64,000 bases of DNA from NCBI RefSeq assembly GCF_025336545.1, contig NZ_JAODBU010000004.1, positions 1 through 64,000 of the forward strand, in the 5' to 3' direction. The DNA comes from Eubacterium_U album. GTDB taxonomy: Bacteria > Bacillota > Clostridia > Lachnospirales > Lachnospiraceae. The position numbers and the translations under genes were made by a program. Below the pieces are notes generated by a model. The model made no database searches. It had not been told where the DNA came from and worked only from the letters and a program-made list of their open reading frames with translations. Below are positions 46,548-55,327 of the stretch, one piece after another (position 1 is the stretch's first letter; each line of letters starts with the position of its first letter).

Positions 46548-47219
46548 GTGTTTCAAATATTGATTGTAGAAGATGATAAAGAATTAAGCCATCTATTCCA
46601 AAAAGTGCTTGAGAAGAATGGATATCAGGTCAAAAGTGCATCGGATGGAGCACTGGCATTAGAAATATTGGATAAAGAGTATATTGATCTGATCATTTCC
46701 GATATTATGATGCCGGTTATGGATGGTTATGAACTGGTGTCGGAACTCCGTTCAGCAGGGTATCAGATACCGGTACTTATGATCACTGCGAAAGGTTCCT
46801 TTGATGATATGCGCCAGGGATTTCTTTCGGGAAGTGACGATTATATGGTAAAACCGGTAAATGTGAATGAAATGGTTTTAAGAGTTGGAGCACTGCTTCG
46901 CCGTGCACAGATACTGAATGAACACAAAATTGTGATCGGTTCAACAGAGTTTGATTATGATGCAATGACGGTTACAACTGATAAGGAAAGTCTTGTTTTG
47001 CCTAAAAAAGAATTCCTGCTTTTATATAAGCTTGCAGCTTCGCCAGGCAGAACATTTACAAAACAACAGTTGATGGATGAAGTATGGGGATACGAGACGG
47101 AGGCAGACCCACATACGATAGAGGTACATATAGGAAGAATAAGAGAGCGTTTTAAAGATAACCCTGATTTTGAAATCGTAACAATGCGTGGAATTGGATA
47201 CAAGGTGGTGAAAAAATAA
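46548..47219 (+). CDS. OmpR-family response regulator
   Basis: 223 residues from GTG 46548 with AAGGAGG at 46532. The receiver domain has acidic pocket EDD (8-10), phosphoacceptor D52 in ISDIMMPVMDG and VKPVN, followed by a winged-helix domain (FTKQQLMDEVWGYETEADPH). The kinase gene overlaps its stop by one base (TAATG). Confidence 0.95.
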   Translation: MFQILIVEDDKELSHLFQKVLEKNGYQVKSASDGALALEILDKEYIDLIISDIMMPVMDGYELVSELRSAGYQIPVLMITAKGSFDDMRQGFLSGSDDYMVKPVNVNEMVLRVGALLRRAQILNEHKIVIGSTEFDYDAMTVTTDKESLVLPKKEFLLLYKLAASPGRTFTKQQLMDEVWGYETEADPHTIEVHIGRIRERFKDNPDFEIVTMRGIGYKVVKK

Positions 47220-48262
47220 TGGAACAAAAGAAAGAAAAAGGATTGCGGATCCGATCCTGTCTGACTGGTGCAATCTGGCTGGCACTTGTATTTTCAACAG
47301 TCATATCTGCTTTATTATTTGCTTTTTTGAATCATTTTTTTAATCTGCCGGGCAGCATACCTGTGCTTGGCTGGCTTTTGATTTTCAATACATTGATTGC
47401 AGGACTGATCACTTCCTTTATTAATGCAAAGTTACTGGAACCAATTACCAGACTTAGTAAAGCAATGAAGGAAGTTTCTCAGGGAGATTTTGAACAGCAT
47501 TTGGAAACGAACAGCCGTATAGCAGAAGTTGGAGAATCTTATCAAAGTTTTAACGTTATGACAAAAGAACTTCGTGCAACAGAGGTGTTGCAGATGGATT
47601 TTGTATCTGATGTTTCTCATGAGTTTAAGACCCCGATTAATGCCATTGAAGGATATACAATGCTGCTTCAGGGAGAAGAACTGTCTCCGGATCAAGAGGA
47701 ATATGTAGAAAAAATCTTATTTAACACCCAAAGACTTTCCGGATTGGTTGGTAATATTTTGCTGTTATCCAAGTTAGAGAATCAGAATATACCAATGAAA
47801 AAAACAGAATATCGTCTGGATGAACAGATCCGCCAGGCATTTCTTTCATTGGAAACAAAATGGACAGAAAAAGAAATTGGTTTTCAGGTAGAATTGGAGG
47901 AAGTTAAATATACTGGGAATGAAGGACTTTTTATGCATATCTGGATAAATCTTTTGGATAATGCGATTAAGTTCAGCCCTTCAAAGGGGACAATTACGAT
48001 GTTTCTGAAACAAGAACAGGATTCTGTTAAGTTCATTCTGGAAGATGAAGGACCAGGAATAGAGGATGATGTAAAATCCAGAATATTTGACAAGTTCTAT
48101 CAGGTAGATGGATCTCATAAAGCAGAAGGAAATGGCCTAGGTCTTGCACTTGTAAAACGGATTGTAGATAGTGCCGGAGGAACAATCAAAGCAGAAAACC
48201 GTGAATATGGTGGATGCAGATTTGTTATAGAGCTGCCAAAGCAGAAAGATGAGATTATATAG
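47219..48262 (+). CDS. Sensor histidine kinase
   Basis: 347 residues. Two membrane spans (about 15-40 and 48-70) with almost no extracellular loop, then HAMP, HisKA with H134 in VSHEFKTPINAIEGY and HATPase (NLLDNAIKFSP, DEGPGIEDD, GNGLGLALVKRIVD). The missing sensor loop suggests it senses within the membrane, as in intramembrane-sensing kinases for envelope stress. Partner of the regulator at 46548. Confidence 0.94.
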   Translation: MEQKKEKGLRIRSCLTGAIWLALVFSTVISALLFAFLNHFFNLPGSIPVLGWLLIFNTLIAGLITSFINAKLLEPITRLSKAMKEVSQGDFEQHLETNSRIAEVGESYQSFNVMTKELRATEVLQMDFVSDVSHEFKTPINAIEGYTMLLQGEELSPDQEEYVEKILFNTQRLSGLVGNILLLSKLENQNIPMKKTEYRLDEQIRQAFLSLETKWTEKEIGFQVELEEVKYTGNEGLFMHIWINLLDNAIKFSPSKGTITMFLKQEQDSVKFILEDEGPGIEDDVKSRIFDKFYQVDGSHKAEGNGLGLALVKRIVDSAGGTIKAENREYGGCRFVIELPKQKDEII

Positions 48263-48295
48263 TTTTAAGATAAATTAGAAGATGGGAGGATTTAT

Positions 48296-49360
48296 ATGAC
48301 ATTTTATCAGGAGTTGCAGTTAAATCAGGCAGGTTCTAAAAACCTGTTGAAAAAGAGTGAAACACTAAAAGAAAAATTATATCATATGTGGGTATATCTG
48401 GTGAAGATAGCTGTTACAATGGCATTTTGTTTTTTCTTTGTTAGTATTTTCAGCATCCTATTTGGAAAGGAGAACAGCATTGTAGGTGTAGTAGTCTTAT
48501 TATGTCTCATGGTGTTTAGAAATGCGGATCTGGGGATCCACATCGGACAATCTACGATGCTTTTGGCTTTGTTCTTTGTAATTATGACTGTATGTCCGCA
48601 TTTAGCAAATCAGTTTTCACCGGTATTGGGAATGCTGTTAAATATTGCGGCACTGGCTGTGTTGATTCTGTTCGGATGTCATAATCCATTCATGTTTAAT
48701 CAATCTACATTGGTTCTTGGGTATCTACTGCTATATGGTTATGATGTTACGGGAAAAAGCTATCAGATGCGATTAGTCGGAATGGCTTTAGGTGCAGCAC
48801 TTACCTGCTTCGTATTTTATCGAAATCATAAAAACAGAACCTATAAAAGAAATCTGAAAGATCTGATACAAGAATTTGATATCATTTCTTCCAGAACAAA
48901 ATGGCAGATATGTCAGATTTTATGCGTACCGATAGTCCTTTGCATTGCAGAACTTTGTAATATGCCACGTGCAATGTGGGCTGGTATTGCGGCCATGTCC
49001 ACGATTTTGCCGTTTATGGAAGATATGCACTACAGAGTCCGTAAAAGGATTGTCGGAAATATTGCAGGTGTTATATGTTTTACAGTATTATATTTTCTGC
49101 TTCCTTCGTCAATCTATGCATATATAGGAATTCTTGGTGGAATCGGTGTAGGATTTTCAGCACAATATGGCTGGCAGGCAGTATTTAACACATTTGGTGC
49201 TTTAGCCATTGCTGCAGAGACTTATGGACTACAAGGAGCGGTTAGTCTTAGAGTGATTCAAAATGTTTTTGGTGTTGTGTTTGCTTTAGCATTTTGTGTT
49301 ATATTTTATTGGTTTATGTCTAAAAAAAACGGTTCATGCGGGACTCAATGTACGCTTTAA
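48296..49360 (+). CDS. FUSC-family membrane protein
   Basis: 354 residues. Two bundles of membrane segments (about 37-180 and 215-345) separated by a short cytoplasmic part, the FUSC/aromatic-acid-exporter-like plan (ARVxK-type segment MHYRVRKRIVGNIAGV). Probably the target of the two-component system. The end is odd: at an A8 run (49322-49329) the frame passes into SCGTQCTL and stop, while one base less would extend it by about 30 residues. Confidence 0.8.
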   Translation: MTFYQELQLNQAGSKNLLKKSETLKEKLYHMWVYLVKIAVTMAFCFFFVSIFSILFGKENSIVGVVVLLCLMVFRNADLGIHIGQSTMLLALFFVIMTVCPHLANQFSPVLGMLLNIAALAVLILFGCHNPFMFNQSTLVLGYLLLYGYDVTGKSYQMRLVGMALGAALTCFVFYRNHKNRTYKRNLKDLIQEFDIISSRTKWQICQILCVPIVLCIAELCNMPRAMWAGIAAMSTILPFMEDMHYRVRKRIVGNIAGVICFTVLYFLLPSSIYAYIGILGGIGVGFSAQYGWQAVFNTFGALAIAAETYGLQGAVSLRVIQNVFGVVFALAFCVIFYWFMSKKNGSCGTQCTL

Positions 49361-49714
49361 TGAAGAAAAACAGATTACTTCTGATAACGAAATTCAAAAG
49401 TGGGCGAAACAGATTGTAAAATAGTACTCTTAGCGGAACTAATCAGGTGATAGGTAACATTTACTTCAGGATCAGTTAAGGGAATCCGTTTGTGTTATAC
49501 TGTTTTATAGATTTTTCTTGCCCTTGTATTTGCCCTTATCAGAGTTCATAAACACTGATGGGACGATATAACACAAGGGAAAAAATAAGGGAAAGCTCAC
49601 CTGCGACAAATCCAGTGCTTTCAAGGGTTTGCGGAGAATTTAATAACAAAATATAACAGTTATTAAATCTCTTAAAACAGGTGAAATCTCAATCGGAAGT
49701 TATGGAGGTGAAAA
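49361..49714. other. Gap with repeated CCCTTAT/ATAAGGG boxes
   Basis: It contains the possible out-of-frame FUSC tail (to 49424), CCCTTGT (49521-49527), CCCTTAT (49533-49539), ACAAGGG (49573-49579) and ATAAGGG (49585-49591). The same boxes occur next to the integrase remnant (40597-40615). No intact gene is seen. Confidence 0.5.
49691..49707 (+). repeat. Right copy of the 17-bp direct repeat
   Basis: AATCGGAAGTTATGGAG, one mismatch to 40512-40528. It includes the RBS-like GGAGG of the next gene, so the match could partly reflect RBS sequence. Confidence 0.38.
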
Positions 49715-50110
49715 ATGTATTTCACAGACGAAAAAGACTATATTATGCGAATGATAAAAGAAATGGTAAGAGTATTATTTTCTTTAATGTTTGGGAAAAA
49801 GTATGTTTCTGTTGAACTTGAAAAAGAAAATAAATATGAAGTATCAGGGAAAAATTTGAAAGATTTTCTTGATATGATTGATTCAGGGCAAATTAACGAA
49901 GCGGAGAATATACTTTTAGATAACATTGATTATACAAATAATGATGATGTTATGGCGGCAGCTCTTTTCTATCAATACCTTAGTGAGAAAGATAGTGAGT
50001 TTTTGATTAACAACAATTATACAAAAGAAGAAGTACTTTCTGGTTTTAAGCAATTACTTGTGCAGTCAGAATATAATAATTTGTTATATATGATTAAGGA
50101 TGATGAGTAA
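49715..50110 (+). CDS. DUF6483-like small cytoplasmic protein
   Basis: 131 residues with TATGGAGGTG upstream. The start DYIMRMIKEMVRVLFSLMF and the helical rest resemble DUF6483-type proteins of Firmicutes. Function unknown. Codon use returns here to the AT-rich local style. Confidence 0.68.
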   Translation: MYFTDEKDYIMRMIKEMVRVLFSLMFGKKYVSVELEKENKYEVSGKNLKDFLDMIDSGQINEAENILLDNIDYTNNDDVMAAALFYQYLSEKDSEFLINNNYTKEEVLSGFKQLLVQSEYNNLLYMIKDDE

Positions 50111-50170
50111 TGCAGAATTTTCGACTTGTGGACTTTAACAACTCGGAATTTGGTGGGAGGTGTTATACAA

Positions 50171-50503
50171 ATGAAACTGGCAGACTTATCAACTGGACCA
50201 GACTGGGTAGTATATGTTGGATTTATAATATTTGCTGTATTTTCCATAGTTTTGATTTCTGGACATGGAAGTTGGTTAATTTCCGGATATAATACAGCTT
50301 CAAAAGAAGAAAAGGCAAAATATAATGAAAAAAAGCTATGCAGAACAATGGAAATTGGAATGTCTGTCATAGCAATTCTTCTATTAATTATGGGAGTGTT
50401 TGAAAATATTTTACCGGCATTTTTTGTGTATATTGCATTGGGTATTATTTTAGCTGATGTTGTGATAATTATTGTCTTGGGAAATACAATATGTAGAAGG
50501 TGA
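50171..50503 (+). CDS. DUF3784 family membrane protein
   Basis: 110 residues from ATG 50171 with GGGAGG upstream. The signature GSWLISGYNTASKEEKAKYN with KLCR is that of DUF3784, with three membrane segments. Function unknown. Confidence 0.82.
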   Translation: MKLADLSTGPDWVVYVGFIIFAVFSIVLISGHGSWLISGYNTASKEEKAKYNEKKLCRTMEIGMSVIAILLLIMGVFENILPAFFVYIALGIILADVVIIIVLGNTICRR

Positions 50504-50564
50504 CAAAATCCAGTTTGAGAGCTAATAAAATGAGTAGAAGAATAAAAAGTTAGTGAGGTTTAAC

Positions 50565-51344
50565 ATGAATAAAATAAATAATACATCAGTTGTAAAACAG
50601 CAGTATGCTAATGCAAACAATTTAAATACAAGAATATCTATTCACGATAAATATTCAACAAACAAAATGGGTTTTGGAAACTGGATAATGTCTAATTATA
50701 GAATTGATGAGAAAATGAAAGTTTTAGAACTAGGTTGTGGAACAGGAGATATGTGGAAGAATAGCCAGTCTTTGATTAAAGCTTGCTCAAAACTAATACT
50801 TTCTGATTTTTCAGAAGGAATGGTAGCAACAACAAAAAGCAACATAGGAAACTATGAAAATACCGAATATAAGGTTATAGATATTCAAGAAATCCCTTAC
50901 GAAAATGAGACATTTGATGTTGTTATAGCAAACATGATGTTATACCATGTGCCAGATATTGATAAAGGTATGAATGAGGTGCGACGTGTATTAAAGAAAG
51001 GTGGACATTTTTACTGTGCAACATATGGAGAACATGGAATTATAGAATATCTTTCAAAAATTCTTTCTGAATATGGTGTTCAAAACAATATAAATAAGAA
51101 CTTCACACTTCAAAATGGATATGAGATATTAAGTAAAACATTTTCTAAAGTTGATAAATTAGAATATATAGATTCGTTAGCAGTTACTAATGTAGATGAT
51201 ATGATAGATTATATTTACTCCCTGTCGAGTATGACAACTTTGAATGATGTACCAAAACATATAATAAAAGACGTACTAATGCAAAATATGACAAATGGAA
51301 TATTAAATGTACCAAAGGAATATGGAATGTTTGTTGCATCATAG
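50565..51344 (+). CDS. Class I SAM-dependent methyltransferase
   Basis: 259 residues from ATG 50565 with GTGAGG upstream. Motif I LELGCGTGDMW, then VIDIQEIPYENETFDVVIAN and YHVPDIDKGMNEVRRVLKKG. Small-molecule methyltransferase of unknown substrate. Confidence 0.87.
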   Translation: MNKINNTSVVKQQYANANNLNTRISIHDKYSTNKMGFGNWIMSNYRIDEKMKVLELGCGTGDMWKNSQSLIKACSKLILSDFSEGMVATTKSNIGNYENTEYKVIDIQEIPYENETFDVVIANMMLYHVPDIDKGMNEVRRVLKKGGHFYCATYGEHGIIEYLSKILSEYGVQNNINKNFTLQNGYEILSKTFSKVDKLEYIDSLAVTNVDDMIDYIYSLSSMTTLNDVPKHIIKDVLMQNMTNGILNVPKEYGMFVAS

Positions 51345-51418
51345 AACATAATTATTTCAAAGTAGTAGGATTAATATAATAAGAAATATTTGCTTAGAAA
51401 AATGAAAGGGTAAAAGAA

Positions 51419-52024
51419 ATGTGGGTATCAAAAATTACAGAAGAAGATTTAAGTAATGAAATAATAGATAAATTATTATTTGAAGGCATAGTGGATACAG
51501 GAGAAAATATTGATTGTATTATTGTTTTAGGAAGTACAAAGGCATCAAAATATAGAGTTCCAGTAGCAGTGAAAGCCTATAATTCAGGCAGAGCAAACAA
51601 AATAATATTATGTGGCGGTGCTTTAAAAAAATTTCCGGATGAAGAAAGTACTGAAGCTGAGCATATGTATAAAAGGGTTTTGGAATTAGGTGTGCCAGAG
51701 AAAAATATTATTTTGGAGAATAAATCACAAAGTACAGTGGAAAATATTCTTTGTGCATTAGTAGAATTGCAACGTGCATTTTGGTTGAATAGAGTAAAAA
51801 AAGTATTGTTAGTAACAAGTACATATCACATGAGGCGCAGCTTAGCAATTGCAAGGTACTTATTTCCAATACATATAGATATAGTTCCCGGTCCTGCGGA
51901 TGATAATAATACAAATCGTGATACTTGGATGAATACACCAAAGGGAAGAGAAAGAGCAAAGAGAGAAGCTTTGAATATTGTTGGATGCGTAAAAAATGGT
52001 GTTATTCCAGATTTTGAAATATAG
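51419..52024 (+). CDS. YdcF-like DUF218 family protein
   Basis: 201 residues, the same length and plan as the gene at 23097: VLGSTKASKYRVPVAVKAYN, LCGGALKKFP, SQSTVENILCAL, TSTYHMRRSLAI. Its 3' end (PDFEI, stop and following bases) recurs at 54484-54512. Function unknown. Confidence 0.87.
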   Translation: MWVSKITEEDLSNEIIDKLLFEGIVDTGENIDCIIVLGSTKASKYRVPVAVKAYNSGRANKIILCGGALKKFPDEESTEAEHMYKRVLELGVPEKNIILENKSQSTVENILCALVELQRAFWLNRVKKVLLVTSTYHMRRSLAIARYLFPIHIDIVPGPADDNNTNRDTWMNTPKGRERAKREALNIVGCVKNGVIPDFEI

Positions 52025-52056
52025 GTTGAAATTAGTGAGGAGGTAAAAGCTATCAT

Positions 52057-52723
52057 ATGAAGAACAATCAGCAACAGTATATTGAATATGTTATGCGATT
52101 TGCGGAAAAAAATAAAAGTCACATTTGGTTAAGTGGTTCTTTTTTTGCATAGAACTGCTACATTGTTCTTTGATGTAGATATAAGTACCTTTTGTAACAC
52201 GGAAAATTTGAATGAACTGATTTATGGTTATGGAAAACCTGTGTATATATCATTTACCCATAAACCATTAGGCATACTTATCGTTATATATGAAGATGGA
52301 GTAACTGTTGATTTGGAAATAATCGAAAAAATAGATATTTCAAACAGTGAATTCTTCCATACTGATGATATTAAGTTATACGATTACAGTAGAAATGAAA
52401 AATTATGTAAAGAGTTTGCTTTAAGAGATGATATGCACTATCAAATCTCTCGTTTGTTTCATCGTAGTTTGATTAAGTTCTTATCGGGCAAACAGGATAT
52501 AGGTGTAAGCATAGCAAACGAGGTGGCTACATTTATTAATTGTAATATCTTTATTAATAAAGCTTGTTACAGGAATAACATTATTGAACTTTTGAAAGTT
52601 TTTAATGAACAGTATAAATTACCATTAGAATACTTAGCTATTTTGTGTGAATTGATAGAGGAATTGGATGAAAAAATTGTCCGTAAATCAAGTAAACGAA
52701 TCCCAAGTTGTAGAGTTGGATAA
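52057..52723 (+). pseudogene. Frameshifted nucleotidyltransferase-like gene
   Basis: The ATG at 52057 (RBS GAGGAGG) opens YIEYVMRFAEKNKSHIWLSG and stops at 52140. After a T7 run near 52138 another frame continues HRTATLFFDVDISTFCN to TAA at 52723. G-S then D-x-D spaced like this fits aminoglycoside-nucleotidyltransferase (AadE/AadK-type) folds. One inserted base at the T-run explains the break. Slippage could give some full product. Confidence 0.6.
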
Positions 52724-52725
52724 TT

Positions 52726-53676
52726 ATGAAATATAGAGGTACACAGATGTTTGAAGATATAAAGAATAGTAGTGATTGGCAATCTGTTGATAAGGTTTCA
52801 AAGGGATGGTCAAGCGATAGTAAATACTTTATTAAAACAAAAGAAGGAAAGATGCTATTGCTTAGAATATCAGATATGGAACAATATGAAACAAAGAAAA
52901 AAGAATATGAGATTGTAGAAAAATACTCAAAACTTGGATTTTTAATGTCTCAACCAATTGATTTTGGAATTTGTAACAATGGAAAAAACGTGTATATGTT
53001 GCTTACTTGGATTGAAGGTAAAGATTTAGAAGAAGTATTATCTGACTTGACAGAAGAACAACAATATCAGCTTGGAAGACAAGCAGGAAAGATTTTAAAG
53101 AAAATACATTCAATAGATGTTGATATAAATGACATTCCAAAAGATACAAAGAAATCGAAGAAGTTGCAGCAATTATCACGTTATGAAGAGTCACACGTTC
53201 GTATTGATGGTGATGAAATTGCAATTAAATATGTAAAGGAAAATATCGACCTAATATGGAAAGAGAAACCTGTATATATGCATGGGGATTATCACCCGGG
53301 AAATCTTATTTACACAGATAATGGTTTAATTGGTGTAATTGATTTTAATCGTTGGGAAGTTGGTGACCCTTATGAAGAATTCTATAAACTTGAAAGTTTT
53401 GGAATTGAAAACAGCATTCCGTATTGTATCGGACAAATAGATGCATATTTTGATGACCAAATACCAGAAGACTTTTGGAGTACACTTGCAGTGTATGTAG
53501 CACAGGCTTCTTTATTTTCAATTAAATGGGCAGAGAAATTTGGGCAAGAAGATATAGATAGTATGGTAGTTAGATGCCGTATGGCACTTGATGACTACGA
53601 CAATTTTGAAACGTATATACCAAAGTGGTATACAGATAAGTATAGGAATAACTTTAAAAAGAAGGAGATGAAATAA
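52726..53676 (+). CDS. APH-family small-molecule kinase
   Basis: 316 residues. Phosphotransferase fold with MHGDYHPGNLIYTDNGL and VIDFNRWEVGDPYEEF (catalytic and metal Asp present). Close to the aminoglycoside/macrolide phosphotransferase superfamily but not identifiable as a known resistance enzyme. It starts 2 nt after the preceding frame ends. Confidence 0.85.
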   Translation: MKYRGTQMFEDIKNSSDWQSVDKVSKGWSSDSKYFIKTKEGKMLLLRISDMEQYETKKKEYEIVEKYSKLGFLMSQPIDFGICNNGKNVYMLLTWIEGKDLEEVLSDLTEEQQYQLGRQAGKILKKIHSIDVDINDIPKDTKKSKKLQQLSRYEESHVRIDGDEIAIKYVKENIDLIWKEKPVYMHGDYHPGNLIYTDNGLIGVIDFNRWEVGDPYEEFYKLESFGIENSIPYCIGQIDAYFDDQIPEDFWSTLAVYVAQASLFSIKWAEKFGQEDIDSMVVRCRMALDDYDNFETYIPKWYTDKYRNNFKKKEMK

Positions 53677-53682
53677 TAAACT

Positions 53683-54083
53683 ATGGAAGGCACATATGTA
53701 AAGAATTTGATTTGTAAAGTTATTGATAAATCAGAAAGTAATAATTGGGATAATGCTGTAATGGAGTGGAAAATTATTGATTGCGAGGAAGATGAAAATG
53801 CTCTGAAATATGCATATGTGGAAAAGAGAATATAAAGTATTTATATACTATTAAAAATATGTATAATGGAAATATTTTATATCCGGTAGGAAGTTCGTGT
53901 ATTACGAAATTTGATAGAAAAGACTTAAGAGAAAAAACATCTTTAATGGAGTCACAGTTTAAGCTGTTGCATGCGGTAGAAGAAGGAAAATTCTTATCAC
54001 TATCTGTTGAATTATTTTCGCGTAAATTGTTATTGTGGTTATACGAAGAAGGGGCAATTTATAGCAAGTGGTGGAGAAGATGA
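53683..54083 (+). pseudogene. Frameshifted small cytoplasmic gene, type unidentified
   Basis: The ATG at 53683 (RBS AAGGAG) opens MEGTYVKNLICKVIDKSE and stops at 53835. A second frame carries CICGKENIKYLYTIKNMY, then NILYPVGSSCITKFDRKDL and LKLLHAVEEG-like text to 54083. A single base change near 53800-53815 joins them. A paired Cys motif (CxC ... C) suggests a metal site. Not a family I can name. Confidence 0.55.
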
Positions 54084-54414
54084 GGATGAAACTATAATAA
54101 TATCTGCAAAACGAGAGGCATATGAAGAAGCAAACATAGGTATGGATTGTAAGTATTCTGTACTTGATACACAAAATGGCATACCAACATACTGTTTTAA
54201 AGAAGCAAGAAAAATATGGGGTGAAAATTGTTTGGTTTTTCCTGAATATACATTTGCTGTTAGGATGGATACAACAATTTTGGAATTGTCTCAAGAGCAT
54301 ACGGAATATGAATGGGTTGATTACAAAACCGCATTAAAAAAACTTAGCTATGATAGTAATAAAACTGCGTTATGGGAATTAGATAGTAAAATTAAATTAG
54401 GAACATTAAATTAA
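54007..54414 (+). CDS. Nudix hydrolase, probably N-terminally truncated
   Basis: 135 codons from a TTG that has no RBS. The Nudix box is GGEDEDETIIISAKREAY followed by EEANIG, where the usual Gly is Asn. The first 20 codons overlap the preceding broken gene in another frame, so the true Nudix start was probably lost in a deletion fusing the two genes. Confidence 0.6.
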   Translation: MNYFRVNCYCGYTKKGQFIASGGEDEDETIIISAKREAYEEANIGMDCKYSVLDTQNGIPTYCFKEARKIWGENCLVFPEYTFAVRMDTTILELSQEHTEYEWVDYKTALKKLSYDSNKTALWELDSKIKLGTLN

Positions 54415-54483
54415 GAATATTTATATTATGATTTATATACAACAAAATTGTAGTGCGTTACAGTTATAAGCTGGTCATAAGCT

Positions 54484-54512
54484 CCAGATTTTGAAATATA
54501 GGCTGAAAATTA
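54484..54512 (+). repeat. Copy of the 3' end of the YdcF-like gene
   Basis: CCAGATTTTGAAATATAGG followed by C and TGAAA matches 52009-52036 apart from single differences. It looks like a duplication or deletion scar. Confidence 0.65.
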
Positions 54513-54527
54513 GGGCTATTAGCAAAT

Positions 54528-54716
54528 AGTAAATGACGAAGAATCTAATAAGCCAACTGGTATTATTCTTTGCACTGATAAAGATTCAGTGGTTGCAGAA
54601 TATGCTTTAGAAGGATTGGCAAGTAATATTTTGCATCAAAATATATTTATTATATTACCAATAAAGAACAACTCATAACGGAGATCAAAAAAGTGATAAA
54701 TCAGTGGAGTAAAAAT
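54528..54716 (+). pseudogene. C-terminal remnant of a DUF1016 (YhcG-like) nuclease
   Basis: It reads ESNKPTGIILCTDKDSVVAE, YALEGLASNI, then after a frameshift FASKYIYYITNKEQLITEIK and KVINQWSK. This parallels the tail of the better preserved gene at 55328 (NPTIGIVLCSDTDEDVAKY; FASKYKLYLPTEEELRAEIE). Confidence 0.68.
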
Positions 54717-54774
54717 AAAAGATACAAAAAATGGAAGAAATTGCATATGTATTGCTCGACATTATTATGATAGG

Positions 54775-55257
54775 TTGTGTAAAATAGATTGTGTGGATAT
54801 ACTGGATTTAGCTATCGAAAAACTTTATGCTAATGCTGATGAATATGGTGTTACATCAAATATATGTGGAATAGTTAAATCGATTGATGATTATCAAATC
54901 AAAGAAAGAAATTATGATTTAGTAATGGCGGTATCATCTTTGGAACACGTAGATTCAAAAGAAACCTTTGTTAATAAATTGCGGGAAATAGAACATGGCA
55001 TCCGCAAAAATGGCATTGTATGTTTAGTTGTAAATTCAAATATAAAAGAGTTTGACAAGAAAACAGGAAATGAAATACTTCCACAATTTGAAGTATGCTT
55101 ACCTACAGAAGAAATGCAAAGGATTTTTGAAAAAGCTTTTAGTGAATGGACAGTATTAAAATCTACTGTGGTGGATCAGCAATATGATATTCCGAGAGAT
55201 AGTGGAATATGTGAATTGAAAACAAGTGTAGTTACTTTTGTAGCAAAAAAAGGATAG
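54775..55257 (+). CDS. Truncated SAM methyltransferase lacking motif I
   Basis: 160 codons from a TTG without RBS. CVDILDLAIEKLYANADEYG is motif II and YDLVMAVSSLEHVDSKETF the post-motif region, but the glycine-rich motif I that should precede is absent; upstream in-frame text (CIARHYYDRL) is unrelated. Probably a 5'-deleted remnant. Confidence 0.55.
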   Translation: MCKIDCVDILDLAIEKLYANADEYGVTSNICGIVKSIDDYQIKERNYDLVMAVSSLEHVDSKETFVNKLREIEHGIRKNGIVCLVVNSNIKEFDKKTGNEILPQFEVCLPTEEMQRIFEKAFSEWTVLKSTVVDQQYDIPRDSGICELKTSVVTFVAKKG

Positions 55258-55327
55258 AGATAAAATGGTTAAGGCACTATTGCAGAAAAAAATCAGTATC
55301 AAGAAGTGGCAAAGGAGAATAATACAT

